Under the pieces are notes generated by a model, which searched no databases, was not told where the DNA came from, and was given only the letters and a program-made list of their open reading frames with translations. Shown here one piece after another: positions 16,929-27,332 of a stretch of 64,000 bases of DNA (within the stretch, counting starts at the first letter, position 1; every line of letters starts with the position of its first letter). Position numbers and translations under genes: made by a program. The stretch is from Sphingorhabdus sp. M41. Lineage in GTDB: Bacteria; Pseudomonadota; Alphaproteobacteria; Sphingomonadales; Sphingomonadaceae. The DNA lies in the NCBI RefSeq assembly GCF_001586275.1, contig NZ_CP014545.1, positions 434,001 to 498,000 on the forward strand, read 5' to 3'.

Positions 16929-17036
16929 GGTAAGACGATAGCGTCACAGAATAGCGAAAGTGACAGTAGAAGGCACCAATGGACCTGCTAATCGCTTGAA
17001 AATAAGGCGGCAAATATAAGGCTGCCAATTTTGGAT

Positions 17037-17069
17037 ATACCTCAGGTTCCTAACTGAGGTATTTTTTTT
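17037..17069 (+). terminator. Intrinsic terminator/attenuator directly before TonB receptor copy 2
   Basis: ATACCTCAG (17037-17045) and CTGAGGTAT (17054-17062) form a perfect 9-bp stem with an 8-base loop, followed by seven more T. The Shine-Dalgarno GGAGG begins at 17070 and ATG is at 17080, so any transcript from further upstream must pass it. This placement suggests regulated read-through. Confidence 0.7.
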
Positions 17070-17079
17070 GGAGGTTCTG

Positions 17080-19539
17080 ATGACTACACAATCGACACGT
17101 TCTGATAAAATGTTGCCCCGCAAATCCGTTCGCGGATTGCTGATGGGAACTGCAGCGAGCCTGGTCTTTGCCGGTATCGCAGCTCCAGCCTATGCGCAGG
17201 ACGTCGTCGAATATGATGACAGCAATGTCATTACCGTGATCGCCCGTAAGCAGACCGAAACATTGCAGGAAGTACCTGTAACGGTCACCGCTATCGGAGG
17301 CGACACGCTGGAAAAATTTCAGGTCAATGAAATCGCCGACGTGGTCAGCCGTGTGCCTGCGCTGAATGTGCAGGTTGGTGGTTCCGGTTCGGGCGGCCAG
17401 ATCAGTCTTCGCGGTGTGGGTTCATCCAATATCTCGGCATCGTTCGATTCTGCTGTCGCATTTGATTTCGACGGCGTTCAGGTCAGCACCATGCGCATCG
17501 TGCAGGCCGGTTTTTTCGATGTTCAGCAGATTGATGTTCTCAAGGGGCCGCAATCCCTGTTTTTCGGAAAAAGCGCCTCAGCTGGCGTTTTTGCAATCCG
17601 TTCTGCCAATCCGACCGCAGACTGGGAAATGGCCGGAAAGGCATCCTATGAGTTCGAAGAAAAGGGCTATACTCTCGGTGGCCATATCTCCGGACCGATC
17701 AGTGATACGCTTGGTATTCGCGTAGCCGCGCAATATCAGGATATCGAAGATTATGTGAAGCTTGCGCCAGGGACCCCGGCGTTCAATCCCGACGGAAGCG
17801 TGCGGGATTCGCGCGGAATCAGCAATTTCATCAGCCGCGTTACCCTGCAGTGGGATCCGGCGGACAACTTCAACGCCAATTTGAAACTGAACTATGTCAA
17901 GAACAAGAGCGACGGAGCCATTGGCCATACTGATGTCAACTGTGGTGCAAATGGCATAGCAGATCCCGTCTATCTGCTTCAGGGGGGACTTGTCATTCCG
18001 TCCAATGCAGATTGCAACGACAGCGACGGACTTTATCATACTTCGGATGGGGCCACGGCTCTGGTTTCCAACGTTCCGGCAGGGTCGGGCGGAGATCCGC
18101 GCTTTGAAAACGGCGTGCCTTATGGCGAGACCGATATCTTCTTCGGTCGGCTGAAATGGGATCTGGACCTTTCCGATACGCTGACATTATCATCGGTTTC
18201 CGGTTATCTTAGCCTCGATTCAATCGATACCGACTGCTATGCCTATGTCGGTGCTTTTGCTCCGGGCGTACCAGGCAATGCGGGTTGCAGTGATCCTGTA
18301 AACAAGACGGAACAGTTCACTCAGGAAGTGCGCATTACCAGTGATTTCGACGGCATGTTCAATTTCATGGTCGGTGCATTTTACGAGTCCCGCGACATTG
18401 ATTTCAACACTTCGCAGCAGGGCGTAAACATCTCCTTTGTCGGACCCGATCCGGTTACCGGATATACTTATGACTGGTATAAAAAGCAGAATACAAAAAC
18501 CGAAGCGCTATCATTTTTTGCCAGTGCAACACTGGATCTGACAGACCAGCTGCAGGTCTCTGGCGGTGTGCGCTGGACGGATGAAAACAAGACCAGCCGC
18601 ATTTCCGTGCCTTATGTCCATACCTTCCTGTCATCCGGCCCGGCGTTCATTCCGAGCGGCTTCTTTTCAGGGCCAATTGAGTTCAGCGATGACAATTTTT
18701 CTCCGGAGCTTTCGATCCGTTATCAGGCGACTCCGGACATCAATATTTACGGCGCTTTCAAAACCGGTTTCAAATCTGGTGGTATCGACAATAGTGCTCT
18801 GCCATCCTCCAGCTTGCTGGGCTTTAATGATCCGGATCCTGCCGTCCGTGCCGCTGTTGCGGATGCGCTGAAATTCAAATCGGAAACCGGTCTCGGCGGT
18901 GAAGTCGGCGTCAAAGCGCAGTTTGCCGATCGCACGCTGACCTTGAACACTTCGGTTTTCTATTATGTATTTGATGATCTCCAGGTGCAGAATTTCGATG
19001 CCGCAGCGGTTCAGTTTCAAACCTTTAATGCGAGCCAGCTGACCAGCCAAGGTGTCGATGTCGAATGGGGATGGCGCACGCCGGTCGATGGTTTGAATCT
19101 CTCTGGTTCGCTGGCCTATACCGATGCTGAGTTCACGGCACCATTTGTGACGACTTCCGGAGAAGACATCAACGGCCGCTCGGCTGCTCGTGCTCCGAAA
19201 TTTGCCGCCAACGCTGCATTCGACTGGTCTATCCCGATGGGTGACGCCATTGAATTGGGACTGAACGGAAACCTCCAATATAGTGGTTCCTATTTCACCA
19301 ACGAAGACTCTGTGACCGATCTGAAGCAGGACAGCTATGTATCCATCGATGGTTCGGTCTCGTTCGGTGATCCCGATGGGAAATGGAAACTGTCGCTGGT
19401 TGGGGTCAATCTGACCGATGAAATCTGGATCAACACCAGCAGCGGTCGTCCCTTCCTTGAACCGGGCGTTGGTGACGATCTTGTTGTCACACAGAATCGT
19501 GGTCGTCAGCTTTTCGTCGAAGCCGCGTTCAAGTTCTGA
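17080..19539 (+). CDS. TonB-dependent outer-membrane receptor (copy 2)
   Basis: An 819-residue receptor, a tandem paralogue of the one at 14407. Most of the plug and barrel is identical or nearly so; differences gather in the signal peptide, some barrel loops and scattered substitutions. It has a signal peptide ending near APAYAQ, a TonB-box-like segment NVITVIARKQTETLQ, and a terminal FVEAAFKF strand. I start at ATG 17080 because GGAGG lies just upstream; a TTG at 17068 sits inside the terminator T-run. The codon use differs silently from copy 1 in many places, so the duplication is not recent. Confidence 0.93.
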   Translation: MTTQSTRSDKMLPRKSVRGLLMGTAASLVFAGIAAPAYAQDVVEYDDSNVITVIARKQTETLQEVPVTVTAIGGDTLEKFQVNEIADVVSRVPALNVQVGGSGSGGQISLRGVGSSNISASFDSAVAFDFDGVQVSTMRIVQAGFFDVQQIDVLKGPQSLFFGKSASAGVFAIRSANPTADWEMAGKASYEFEEKGYTLGGHISGPISDTLGIRVAAQYQDIEDYVKLAPGTPAFNPDGSVRDSRGISNFISRVTLQWDPADNFNANLKLNYVKNKSDGAIGHTDVNCGANGIADPVYLLQGGLVIPSNADCNDSDGLYHTSDGATALVSNVPAGSGGDPRFENGVPYGETDIFFGRLKWDLDLSDTLTLSSVSGYLSLDSIDTDCYAYVGAFAPGVPGNAGCSDPVNKTEQFTQEVRITSDFDGMFNFMVGAFYESRDIDFNTSQQGVNISFVGPDPVTGYTYDWYKKQNTKTEALSFFASATLDLTDQLQVSGGVRWTDENKTSRISVPYVHTFLSSGPAFIPSGFFSGPIEFSDDNFSPELSIRYQATPDINIYGAFKTGFKSGGIDNSALPSSSLLGFNDPDPAVRAAVADALKFKSETGLGGEVGVKAQFADRTLTLNTSVFYYVFDDLQVQNFDAAAVQFQTFNASQLTSQGVDVEWGWRTPVDGLNLSGSLAYTDAEFTAPFVTTSGEDINGRSAARAPKFAANAAFDWSIPMGDAIELGLNGNLQYSGSYFTNEDSVTDLKQDSYVSIDGSVSFGDPDGKWKLSLVGVNLTDEIWINTSSGRPFLEPGVGDDLVVTQNRGRQLFVEAAFKF

Positions 19540-19559
19540 CCAACGCTTCTTAGATTTGG

Positions 19560-19595
19560 AAAAAGCCGGGACAGCTTGCTGCTCCCGGCTTTTTC
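19560..19595. terminator. Strong terminator after TonB receptor copy 2
   Basis: AAAAAGCCGGGA (19560-19571) and TCCCGGCTTTTT (19583-19594) form a perfect 12-bp stem with an 11-base loop. The A-rich and T-rich sides would let it work on both strands. It ends the receptor unit. Confidence 0.9.
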
Positions 19596-19688
19596 TATTG
19601 GTGAGGAATGAATAGCCATAATGAGAGTGGCATTGGCCATCGACCGAACGTTAGAAGGCACGGAAAATCTATAAAAGGAGCGGATTAA

Positions 19689-20480
19689 ATGGGACGTCTA
19701 GAGGGAAAGAGAGCGGTCATTCTTGGAGCTGCCGGCAAAGACAATATGGGGCAGGTGATTGCCCGGCGTTTTCGCGATGAAGGCGCTGACGTGCTGGTTG
19801 CAGGACGCAAGGAAGAGGAACTGAAGCGGTTTGCCGATGAACTCGGCGGACATTATGCGCTTTGCGATCTCACCAATGAAGCGGATATCAAGGCCCTTGC
19901 CAAGTCTGCCAAGGATCAGATGGGCGGCGTCGACATCGCGATCAACGCGACCGGTATCGGTTTCCTGAAGCCCTTTCTGGAAAATACCAAAGAAGAGCTG
20001 GAAATGATCTCTGCCCTGCAGCTGGTTGGACCGTTTCAATTCTATCAGGAGATGATCAAGGCTATGGAAGATGGCGGATCAATCATCCAGATCAGTTCGG
20101 CCACCGCGATGATCATGCTCAACGACCATGCTGCCTATATGGGCACGAAGGCGGCCACCGATCATATCATCCGCTGCGTTGCCCATGAATTTGGCGAGAA
20201 GGGCATCCGTGCCAACAGCATTTCTCCCGGCCTCACGCGGACGCCAATGACGGCCGGTGTCGATCAGGTACCCGGACTGGTTGAATCGTTCGAGGCGCGC
20301 TATCCGCTCGGCCGGATTGGTACCAGCGAGGATATCGCTGCCGCCGCGGTATTTCTCGCCAGTGACGAATGTTTCATGACCGGCGAGAATCTGCAGGTCA
20401 ACGGCGGGCTGTGCCTGCGCGGCAATCCGACCCGCAAAGACCAGGAACTGATGATGGGCGCTGTCGCCGCTGCGTCCTGA
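19689..20480 (+). CDS. Short-chain dehydrogenase
   Basis: A 263-residue SDR with an atypical cofactor loop (GAAGKDNMG, 13-21) rather than TGxxxGIG, NATG in place of NNAG (86-89), and an intact Ser136/137, Tyr150, Lys154 set (YMGTK). AAAAGGAGC precedes ATG. It stands alone between the receptor terminator and a convergent DCC-family gene. The substrate is unknown; by position it probably belongs to the catabolic block. Confidence 0.85.
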   Translation: MGRLEGKRAVILGAAGKDNMGQVIARRFRDEGADVLVAGRKEEELKRFADELGGHYALCDLTNEADIKALAKSAKDQMGGVDIAINATGIGFLKPFLENTKEELEMISALQLVGPFQFYQEMIKAMEDGGSIIQISSATAMIMLNDHAAYMGTKAATDHIIRCVAHEFGEKGIRANSISPGLTRTPMTAGVDQVPGLVESFEARYPLGRIGTSEDIAAAAVFLASDECFMTGENLQVNGGLCLRGNPTRKDQELMMGAVAAAS

Positions 20481-20482
20481 CT

Positions 20483-20836
20483 CTAGTCTACTGGCTTGAA
20501 TCGCTTCTGGATGTGCGGCCGGACCTTGAGGAACTGTTGGTACAGGGCTTCAAGGATCGGCAGCACGCCAGGAATGCGGGCGAGCTGACCAAGCGGTCGC
20601 ATGAGCGGAATGACACGCCACATGGCAGCAAAGGCTGCCGCGCCGGACAATATCTGCCCGTCTTCCGAAGCGTGAAAGCGGGCGAGCATCAATTGCCGGT
20701 CGAGCGGGCAGGATGTGACGGGCGTTGCGATGTCGATGAAGGTGACAGCGTCGCGCCGGTCCAGCTTGCGCATCAGGGCAATTTCCCGGATGCACAGCGG
20801 GCAGGCTCCGTCATACCAGACGGTTACCTGGCTCAT
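20483..20836 (-). CDS. DCC-family thiol-disulfide oxidoreductase-like protein (DUF393)
   Basis: A 117-residue protein with the family signature at its N-terminus, WYDGACPLCIRE, with Cys12 and Cys15 as the CxxC pair, followed by a thioredoxin-like fold. Function in the family is poorly known; redox activity is assumed from the CxxC. It converges with the SDR gene 2 bases away and lies downstream of gyrB on the same strand. Confidence 0.85.
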   Translation of the reverse strand: MSQVTVWYDGACPLCIREIALMRKLDRRDAVTFIDIATPVTSCPLDRQLMLARFHASEDGQILSGAAAFAAMWRVIPLMRPLGQLARIPGVLPILEALYQQFLKVRPHIQKRFKPVD

Positions 20837-20946
20837 CGATCCTGCTCGTTGCCGAGGCTGTGGGTCATGTCTGTCTCGCTATCATGGCAGCAGACATTTA
20901 ACCGTCGGGATGCTTCTTCGCCATATGGCCTAAAGGCCTAGCGAGA

Positions 20947-23529
<2,583 letters not shown>

Positions 23530-23566
23530 TCAATATATCAACTGCTTAACATATTAGGACAAGCGA

Positions 23567-24024
23567 GAAAATTTTCTCGCGCGACGACGCGAAGAATGCG
23601 AAGAATATGGTGTGAAAATTCCGCTTGAAGAGTTGTCGGCAATGGCCGTGGGATGCGGCTACAAGCTGCATGTCGGTCTCGGTCCGGGACTGCTGGAGAG
23701 CGTGTATGAAGCGCTTCTAGCGAAGTCGCTTGCCGATCTGGGCTTGAAAGTTGATCGGCAGAAGCCGATCAGGATCAAATATCAGGATATCTCGCTGGAA
23801 GAAGGGTTTCGCGTTGATTTGCTTGTCGAAGACAGATTGCTGATTGAATTGAAATCGACCGAACGGCATATGCCGGTGCATGCCAAGCAGGTGCTTACCT
23901 ATCTTCGTCTGATGGATTTGCCGCTCGGCCTGTTGATGAACTTCGGTGCACCGACGTTCAAGGCGGGATGCCGGCGCATCGTCAATAAACATACCGACTT
24001 CGCTGCTTCGCGCCTTCGCGTGAA
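23567..24024. repeat. Terminal inverted sequences around the GxxExxY gene
   Basis: The left end (about 23571-23604, TTTTCTCGCGCGACGACGCG and on) and right end (23998-24024, ending CGCCTTCGCGTGAA) are diverged copies, in opposite orientation, of the 31-bp repeat that bounds 26966-27254. The right copy lies inside the coding end and encodes the FAASRLRVN stretch. Confidence 0.5.
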
Positions 24025-24052
24025 CCAGCCAAGAAAAGGACACGATTTATGA
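23612..24052 (+). CDS. GxxExxY-family protein
   Basis: A 146-residue protein with the family-defining GLLESVY (GxxExxY) motif near residue 28, followed by a PD-(D/E)XK-like core: FRVDLLVEDRLLIELKST (about 70-87). A nuclease-like fold is suggested by this pattern; the cellular role is not established. The GTG at 23612 is the only plausible start after an in-frame stop at 23555, though a non-ATG start further up is possible. Its stop overlaps the start of the next gene (ATGA). The gene is bounded by inverted sequences also found around the remnant at 26966-27254, so it may be a mobile cassette. Confidence 0.8.
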   Translation: MKIPLEELSAMAVGCGYKLHVGLGPGLLESVYEALLAKSLADLGLKVDRQKPIRIKYQDISLEEGFRVDLLVEDRLLIELKSTERHMPVHAKQVLTYLRLMDLPLGLLMNFGAPTFKAGCRRIVNKHTDFAASRLRVNQPRKGHDL

Positions 24053-24450
24053 CCAATCCAGCCGATATGGTCCCCTTTGCCAAGACCATGGGCATCACCA
24101 TCACCGCGATGGACAAGGACAAGGTGCGCGGCGAAATGCTGGTGCGGCCGGAGATCTGCACCGCCGGCAACGGGCGCGGCAGCCCCAGCATCCACGGTGG
24201 TGCGGTGATGACCTTTGCCGATGTGCTCGGTGCGTTCGGCGGTTTCGCCAATTTGCCCGAAGGGTCGAACGGCACCACGACATCGGAGAGCAAGACCAAT
24301 TTCCTGAACGCTGCCCCCGAAGGCTCTATCGTCTATGGCGAGGCCACGCCGTTCAAGGTTGGCCGGCGTCAGTCGGTCTGGCAGACGAAGATCACGCTGG
24401 AGGATGGCACGCTGGTGGCGGTGGTGACGCAGACCCAGATTGTGCTGTGA
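24049..24450 (+). CDS. PaaI-family hotdog thioesterase
   Basis: A 133-residue hotdog protein with SPSIHGGAVMTFADVLGAFG, the HGG-helix signature, and a C-terminal strand pair (WQTKITLEDGTLVAVVTQTQ). It hydrolyses an acyl- or aryl-CoA. AAAAGGA before the ATG serves as ribosome binding site although it lies in the previous gene, whose stop it overlaps. Its distance from the catabolic block leaves its pathway unknown. Confidence 0.85.
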   Translation: MTNPADMVPFAKTMGITITAMDKDKVRGEMLVRPEICTAGNGRGSPSIHGGAVMTFADVLGAFGGFANLPEGSNGTTTSESKTNFLNAAPEGSIVYGEATPFKVGRRQSVWQTKITLEDGTLVAVVTQTQIVL

Positions 24451-24466
24451 AGGATTGCTATACAAT

Positions 24467-24493
24467 CCGTTCGTCCTGAGCTTGTCGAAGGAC
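24467..24493 (-). repeat. REP-like element, family 1
   Basis: A copy of the sphingomonad-type element, here reading CCGTTCGTCCTGAGCTTGTC and on, the reverse complement of the TTCGACAAGCTCAGGACGAA form. It is the first of three copies in the 286-bp gene-free stretch 24451-24736. Confidence 0.85.
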
Positions 24494-24511
24494 GCTGGGG
24501 ACCGCGCAGGT

Positions 24512-24536
24512 GCTTCGACAGGCTCAGCACGAACGG
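24512..24536 (+). repeat. REP-like element, family 1
   Basis: Copy with variants CAGGCTCAGCACGAACGG. It faces the copy at 24467 to form a doublet that could fold as one large hairpin. Confidence 0.85.
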
Positions 24537-24611
24537 CAAGTCGGGGGTTCCGATCGGGTTCAGGGCGAACGGCGGTGGGCCTTAAAGAAATCATTGCGAG
24601 CGGGGATGCAG

Positions 24612-24638
24612 GTCCTTCGACAAGCTCAGGACGAACGG
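24612..24638 (+). repeat. REP-like element, family 1
   Basis: Third copy in this gap (TTCGACAAGCTCAGGACGAA core), same orientation as the copy at 24512. No gene is seen in the rest of 24451-24736. Confidence 0.85.
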
Positions 24639-24736
24639 TATGCAGATAAGCTGCGACCGGCGCGGCCTCGAGACTATCCTTGCCCCAATTTATTCGCAGC
24701 TTCCCAAAGGCCCCGCTTTTGCGCTAAACCATTGTC

Positions 24737-25228
24737 ATGAACAGAACCCTGCTCGCCGTTTCCCTTCTATGCCTGGCAACCACCGCCTGCTCCGAATCCA
24801 CCAAGGTCAGCGACGATCTGGCGGAAAGCAGTTCCTATATTGACAACCCGACCGGCCGGACCGAGCGGGTCGAGGGTGATCCGTCGGCCAAGCCGGTGCG
24901 CATTGGCGAGGGCGGTCCCCGTTTCGATGCCTGCCAGTCGGTCGGCCAGGTCGGCCGCCATGTCAGCGGCTCGCTACCGGTGCTGAGCGCGCCCTTTGAC
25001 GCCGCCGAAAAAATCGACAGCCTCTCTGCCGGCCAGACCGTCCATATCTGCACCCGCAGCATCGACCAGCAATGGTTCGGCATCGTCTATGACAAGCCAT
25101 CCGATCCAGAAGCGAGCACGCCCGTTGATTGTGGCGTATCCTCCCCGGTGCGCGCCAAGCGCAATTATGACGGTCCGTGCAAGAGTGGCTGGGTTGAGAG
25201 CATTTATGTGGTGCTGGTGGCTGGATAG
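24737..25228 (+). CDS. Putative lipoprotein, SH3-like, unknown function
   Basis: A 163-residue protein beginning MNRTLLAVSLLCLATTAC, a lipoprotein signal with Cys18 as likely lipid anchor. A low-complexity linker follows, then a region with four further cysteines and repeated short strands (GSLPVLSAPFDAAEKIDSLS, VHICTRSIDQQWFGIVY, SGWVESIYV) that looks like a bacterial SH3-type fold. I do not recognise a specific family. It converges with the HxlR gene. Confidence 0.7.
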   Translation: MNRTLLAVSLLCLATTACSESTKVSDDLAESSSYIDNPTGRTERVEGDPSAKPVRIGEGGPRFDACQSVGQVGRHVSGSLPVLSAPFDAAEKIDSLSAGQTVHICTRSIDQQWFGIVYDKPSDPEASTPVDCGVSSPVRAKRNYDGPCKSGWVESIYVVLVAG

Positions 25229-25355
25229 CCGCTCGCCGGGATATTATAGCGGTCCATGGCGATATTTCCCGATCGCCCGATGGTCTTGGCCAGCTTTGGT
25301 AAATGGTTTGAAAAGGCCGCGAATTGTGACTCGCTTATTATAAATGCTGCGTGGG

Positions 25356-25736
25356 TCACACGCGCCTTGCTGTGGCTCGGCTGCCCAGCTGATCCAGCGC
25401 ATCCTCGTTTTTGCGCGCCCAATCGTAGAGCAGCTCGACCGGCTCGACCAGGCGAAGTCCCAGCGGCGTCAACCGATATTCCACCGCTGGTGGAACGACA
25501 TTCTGGACATGCCGCGTGATCAGGCCAATCGCCTCCATGTCTCGCAGCGTCTGCGTCAGCATTTTCTTGGAGATGCCAGGCAGGCTCCGCTGGAGGACGC
25601 CCGGTCTTGCTGCATCCTGGTGCCGCACGTGCAGGCAATGCAGCACCATGCTGGTCCATTTTGTTGCAAAGAGTGCCAGTACGCGCCTCGGCGCACAATC
25701 CTCGCGCCACTCTTCTTCCTGTGATCCTGGTTGCAT
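25356..25736 (-). CDS. HxlR-family transcriptional regulator
   Basis: A 126-residue winged-helix protein: KWTSMVLHCL at the first helix, the recognition stretch LPGISKKMLTQTLRDMEAIG (about 53-72), and the wing VPPAVEYRLTPLGLRLVEPV. HxlR proteins respond to aldehydes, quinones or redox stress and commonly control a neighbouring oxidoreductase. Here it is divergent from a PRISE-type reductase gene with 102 bases between, so it probably controls that gene and itself. Confidence 0.9.
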   Translation of the reverse strand: MQPGSQEEEWREDCAPRRVLALFATKWTSMVLHCLHVRHQDAARPGVLQRSLPGISKKMLTQTLRDMEAIGLITRHVQNVVPPAVEYRLTPLGLRLVEPVELLYDWARKNEDALDQLGSRATARRV

Positions 25737-25748
25737 TCGTGGTTACCT

Positions 25749-25776
25749 TTTGGTGCCTATGATCCTGTTTGGTACC
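25749..25776. promoter_or_regulatory. Direct repeat TTTGGTRCC, candidate HxlR operator
   Basis: TTTGGTGCC at 25749-25757 and TTTGGTACC at 25768-25776 are direct repeats 19 bases apart, about two helix turns, in the divergent region between the HxlR gene and the reductase. Binding is inferred from position. Confidence 0.4.
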
Positions 25777-25838
25777 GTCTAGAAGTTCAGGGCCACATTT
25801 CCTAGCTGGTAGATTGACAGTAATTTACGGAGAAGAAC

Positions 25839-26900
25839 ATGACCAAAACAGCTTTGATAGCGGGCGCCAGTGGAATCAACGGGAGCGCTGTAGCCGCGCT
25901 GTTGGTCAAACAGGGCTGGACCGTCCACGGCCTGTCGCGATCGCCGACCGGTCAAGCCGGCGTGCTGCCGGTATCGGCAGACCTTCAGGATGCCAAGGCT
26001 ACCGCTGCCGCCTTGAAGGATATCCAGCCCGACGCGGTGTTCATCAGCACCTGGGCGCGGCAGGACAGCGAAGCGGAAAATATCCGGGTCAATGCGGCGA
26101 TGGTGCGCAATCTGCTCGATGGGCTGCCAAAGCCGACGGGTCCCCGGCACGTGGCGCTGGTCACCGGGCTGAAACATTATCTTGGGCCGTTTGATGCCTA
26201 TGGCAAGGGTGTGCTGCCGCAGACGCCGTTTCGCGAAGAGCAGGGCCGTCTGGATGTCGAGAATTTCTATTATGCACAGGAGGACGAACTGTTTGCCGCC
26301 GCTCAACGGGATGGTTTCAGCTGGAGCGTCCATCGTCCGCATACGGTGATTGGCAAAGCGGTCGGCAATGCGATGAACATGGGCACCACGCTGGCCGCCT
26401 ATGCAACTTTGTGCCGCGAGACCGGCCGTGACTTTCTGTTTCCCGGATCGGCGGCGCAATGGACCAGCCTGACCGACATGACCGACGCCGGGCTGCTCGC
26501 CGAGCATCTGCTGTGGGCAACCGAAACCGAAGCGGCGCACAACGAGGATTTCAACGTCGTCAATGGCGATATTTTCCGCTGGCAGTGGATGTGGGATCGG
26601 ATCGCCGACTGGTTCGGGATCGAGGCGGTGCCGTTCGACGGCACCGAGCGCCCGCTGGAGCAGCAGATGGCGGAGGATGCACCGCTCTGGCGCAAGCTGG
26701 CCGAACGCGAAGGTCTGGCCGAAAGCGACCTCGGCCGCCTGGCCTCGCCCTGGCACACAGATGCGGATCTGGGCCGGCCGATCGAAGTGGTGACCGATAT
26801 GAGCAAAAGCCGGCGGCTTGGGTTCACGGGCTACAAGCCTACCGACGATGCCTTTTTCGAGCTGTTCGAACAATTGCGGGCGGACAGGCTGATTCCTTAG
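25839..26900 (+). CDS. PRISE-type SDR (progesterone 5-beta-reductase/iridoid-synthase-like)
   Basis: A 353-residue extended SDR. The N-terminal GASGINGSAV cofactor loop, TGLKHYLGPF with Lys112, and NFYYAQEDEL with Tyr144/Tyr145 match the PRISE family of enone 1,4-reductases (plant progesterone 5-beta-reductase and iridoid synthase), including the roughly 32-residue Lys-Tyr spacing. These reduce activated C=C bonds with NADPH. GGAGAAGAAC precedes ATG. Bacterial members are known but substrates are mostly undefined; with a steroid isomerase 18 kb away, a 3-keto-delta4-steroid is one candidate. Confidence 0.85.
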   Translation: MTKTALIAGASGINGSAVAALLVKQGWTVHGLSRSPTGQAGVLPVSADLQDAKATAAALKDIQPDAVFISTWARQDSEAENIRVNAAMVRNLLDGLPKPTGPRHVALVTGLKHYLGPFDAYGKGVLPQTPFREEQGRLDVENFYYAQEDELFAAAQRDGFSWSVHRPHTVIGKAVGNAMNMGTTLAAYATLCRETGRDFLFPGSAAQWTSLTDMTDAGLLAEHLLWATETEAAHNEDFNVVNGDIFRWQWMWDRIADWFGIEAVPFDGTERPLEQQMAEDAPLWRKLAEREGLAESDLGRLASPWHTDADLGRPIEVVTDMSKSRRLGFTGYKPTDDAFFELFEQLRADRLIP

Positions 26901-26965
26901 GACACGGCGGCTTTTCGGGGGCTGGGCTGAACAGCTAATATTCTGTTATGGACAAGCGGGAGTGA

Positions 26966-27254
26966 TTTTCACGCGAAGACGCAAAGACGCGAAGGGTGAT
27001 GGTTATCGACGACGCGGTGGAGGCCTATCGTGAATGCTGGCGCGCATAAATTCAACTGTGTGGACAGATCATCGTCATTGCGAAGATCGCAGCGACGCGG
27101 CAAATCCAGAGCGTCTCGCCGCGATCGTCAGCGCGTGCCGCCCGGTATTGCCACGCTGCGCTCGCAATGACGTTATTGGCGCTGGGGTGCAAAATCCTCG
27201 ACTTCACTGCCCCGATCACCGACCCCTTCGCGCCTTTGCGTCTTCGCGTGAAAA
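26966..27254. mobile_element. 289-bp inverted-repeat element, likely GxxExxY-cassette remnant
   Basis: 31-base arms at 26966-26996 and 27224-27254 match as inverted repeats at 30 of 31 positions (starting TTTTCACGCGAAGACGCAAA). The arms resemble the sequences bounding the GxxExxY gene at 23612-24052. Just inside the left arm a short frame reads MVIDDAVEAYRE, loosely like the start of GxxExxY proteins, and the right arm can encode AFASSREN, like their C-terminal FASSR end. The middle is lost and replaced by a nested repeat. Mobility is inference. Confidence 0.5.
27073..27172. repeat. 100-bp repeat with 11-bp terminal inverted repeats
   Basis: CGTCATTGCGA at 27073-27083 and TCGCAATGACG at 27162-27172 are perfect inverted ends; the interior is GC-rich and partly self-complementary. 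The type resembles short non-coding repeats common in alphaproteobacterial genomes. It lies inside the 26966-27254 element, so it probably entered later. Confidence 0.65.
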
Positions 27255-27332
27255 TTGTCTCCACCTGTTCAAAAGAACAAACCGCGCCGAAAGCGATTGC
27301 ATCTCAAGCCGATATGCGGAATTAATCGCTTG

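Larger units (their letters stand above)
26901..27332. other. Gene-free stretch holding a decayed cassette
   Basis: 432 bases between the PRISE gene and the acyl-CoA ligase. Nearly all of it is the inverted-repeat element 26966-27254, with a nested 100-bp repeat. I see no gene and no clear promoter; the ligase start at 27333 has only a weak GGA about 12 bases upstream. Confidence 0.7.
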
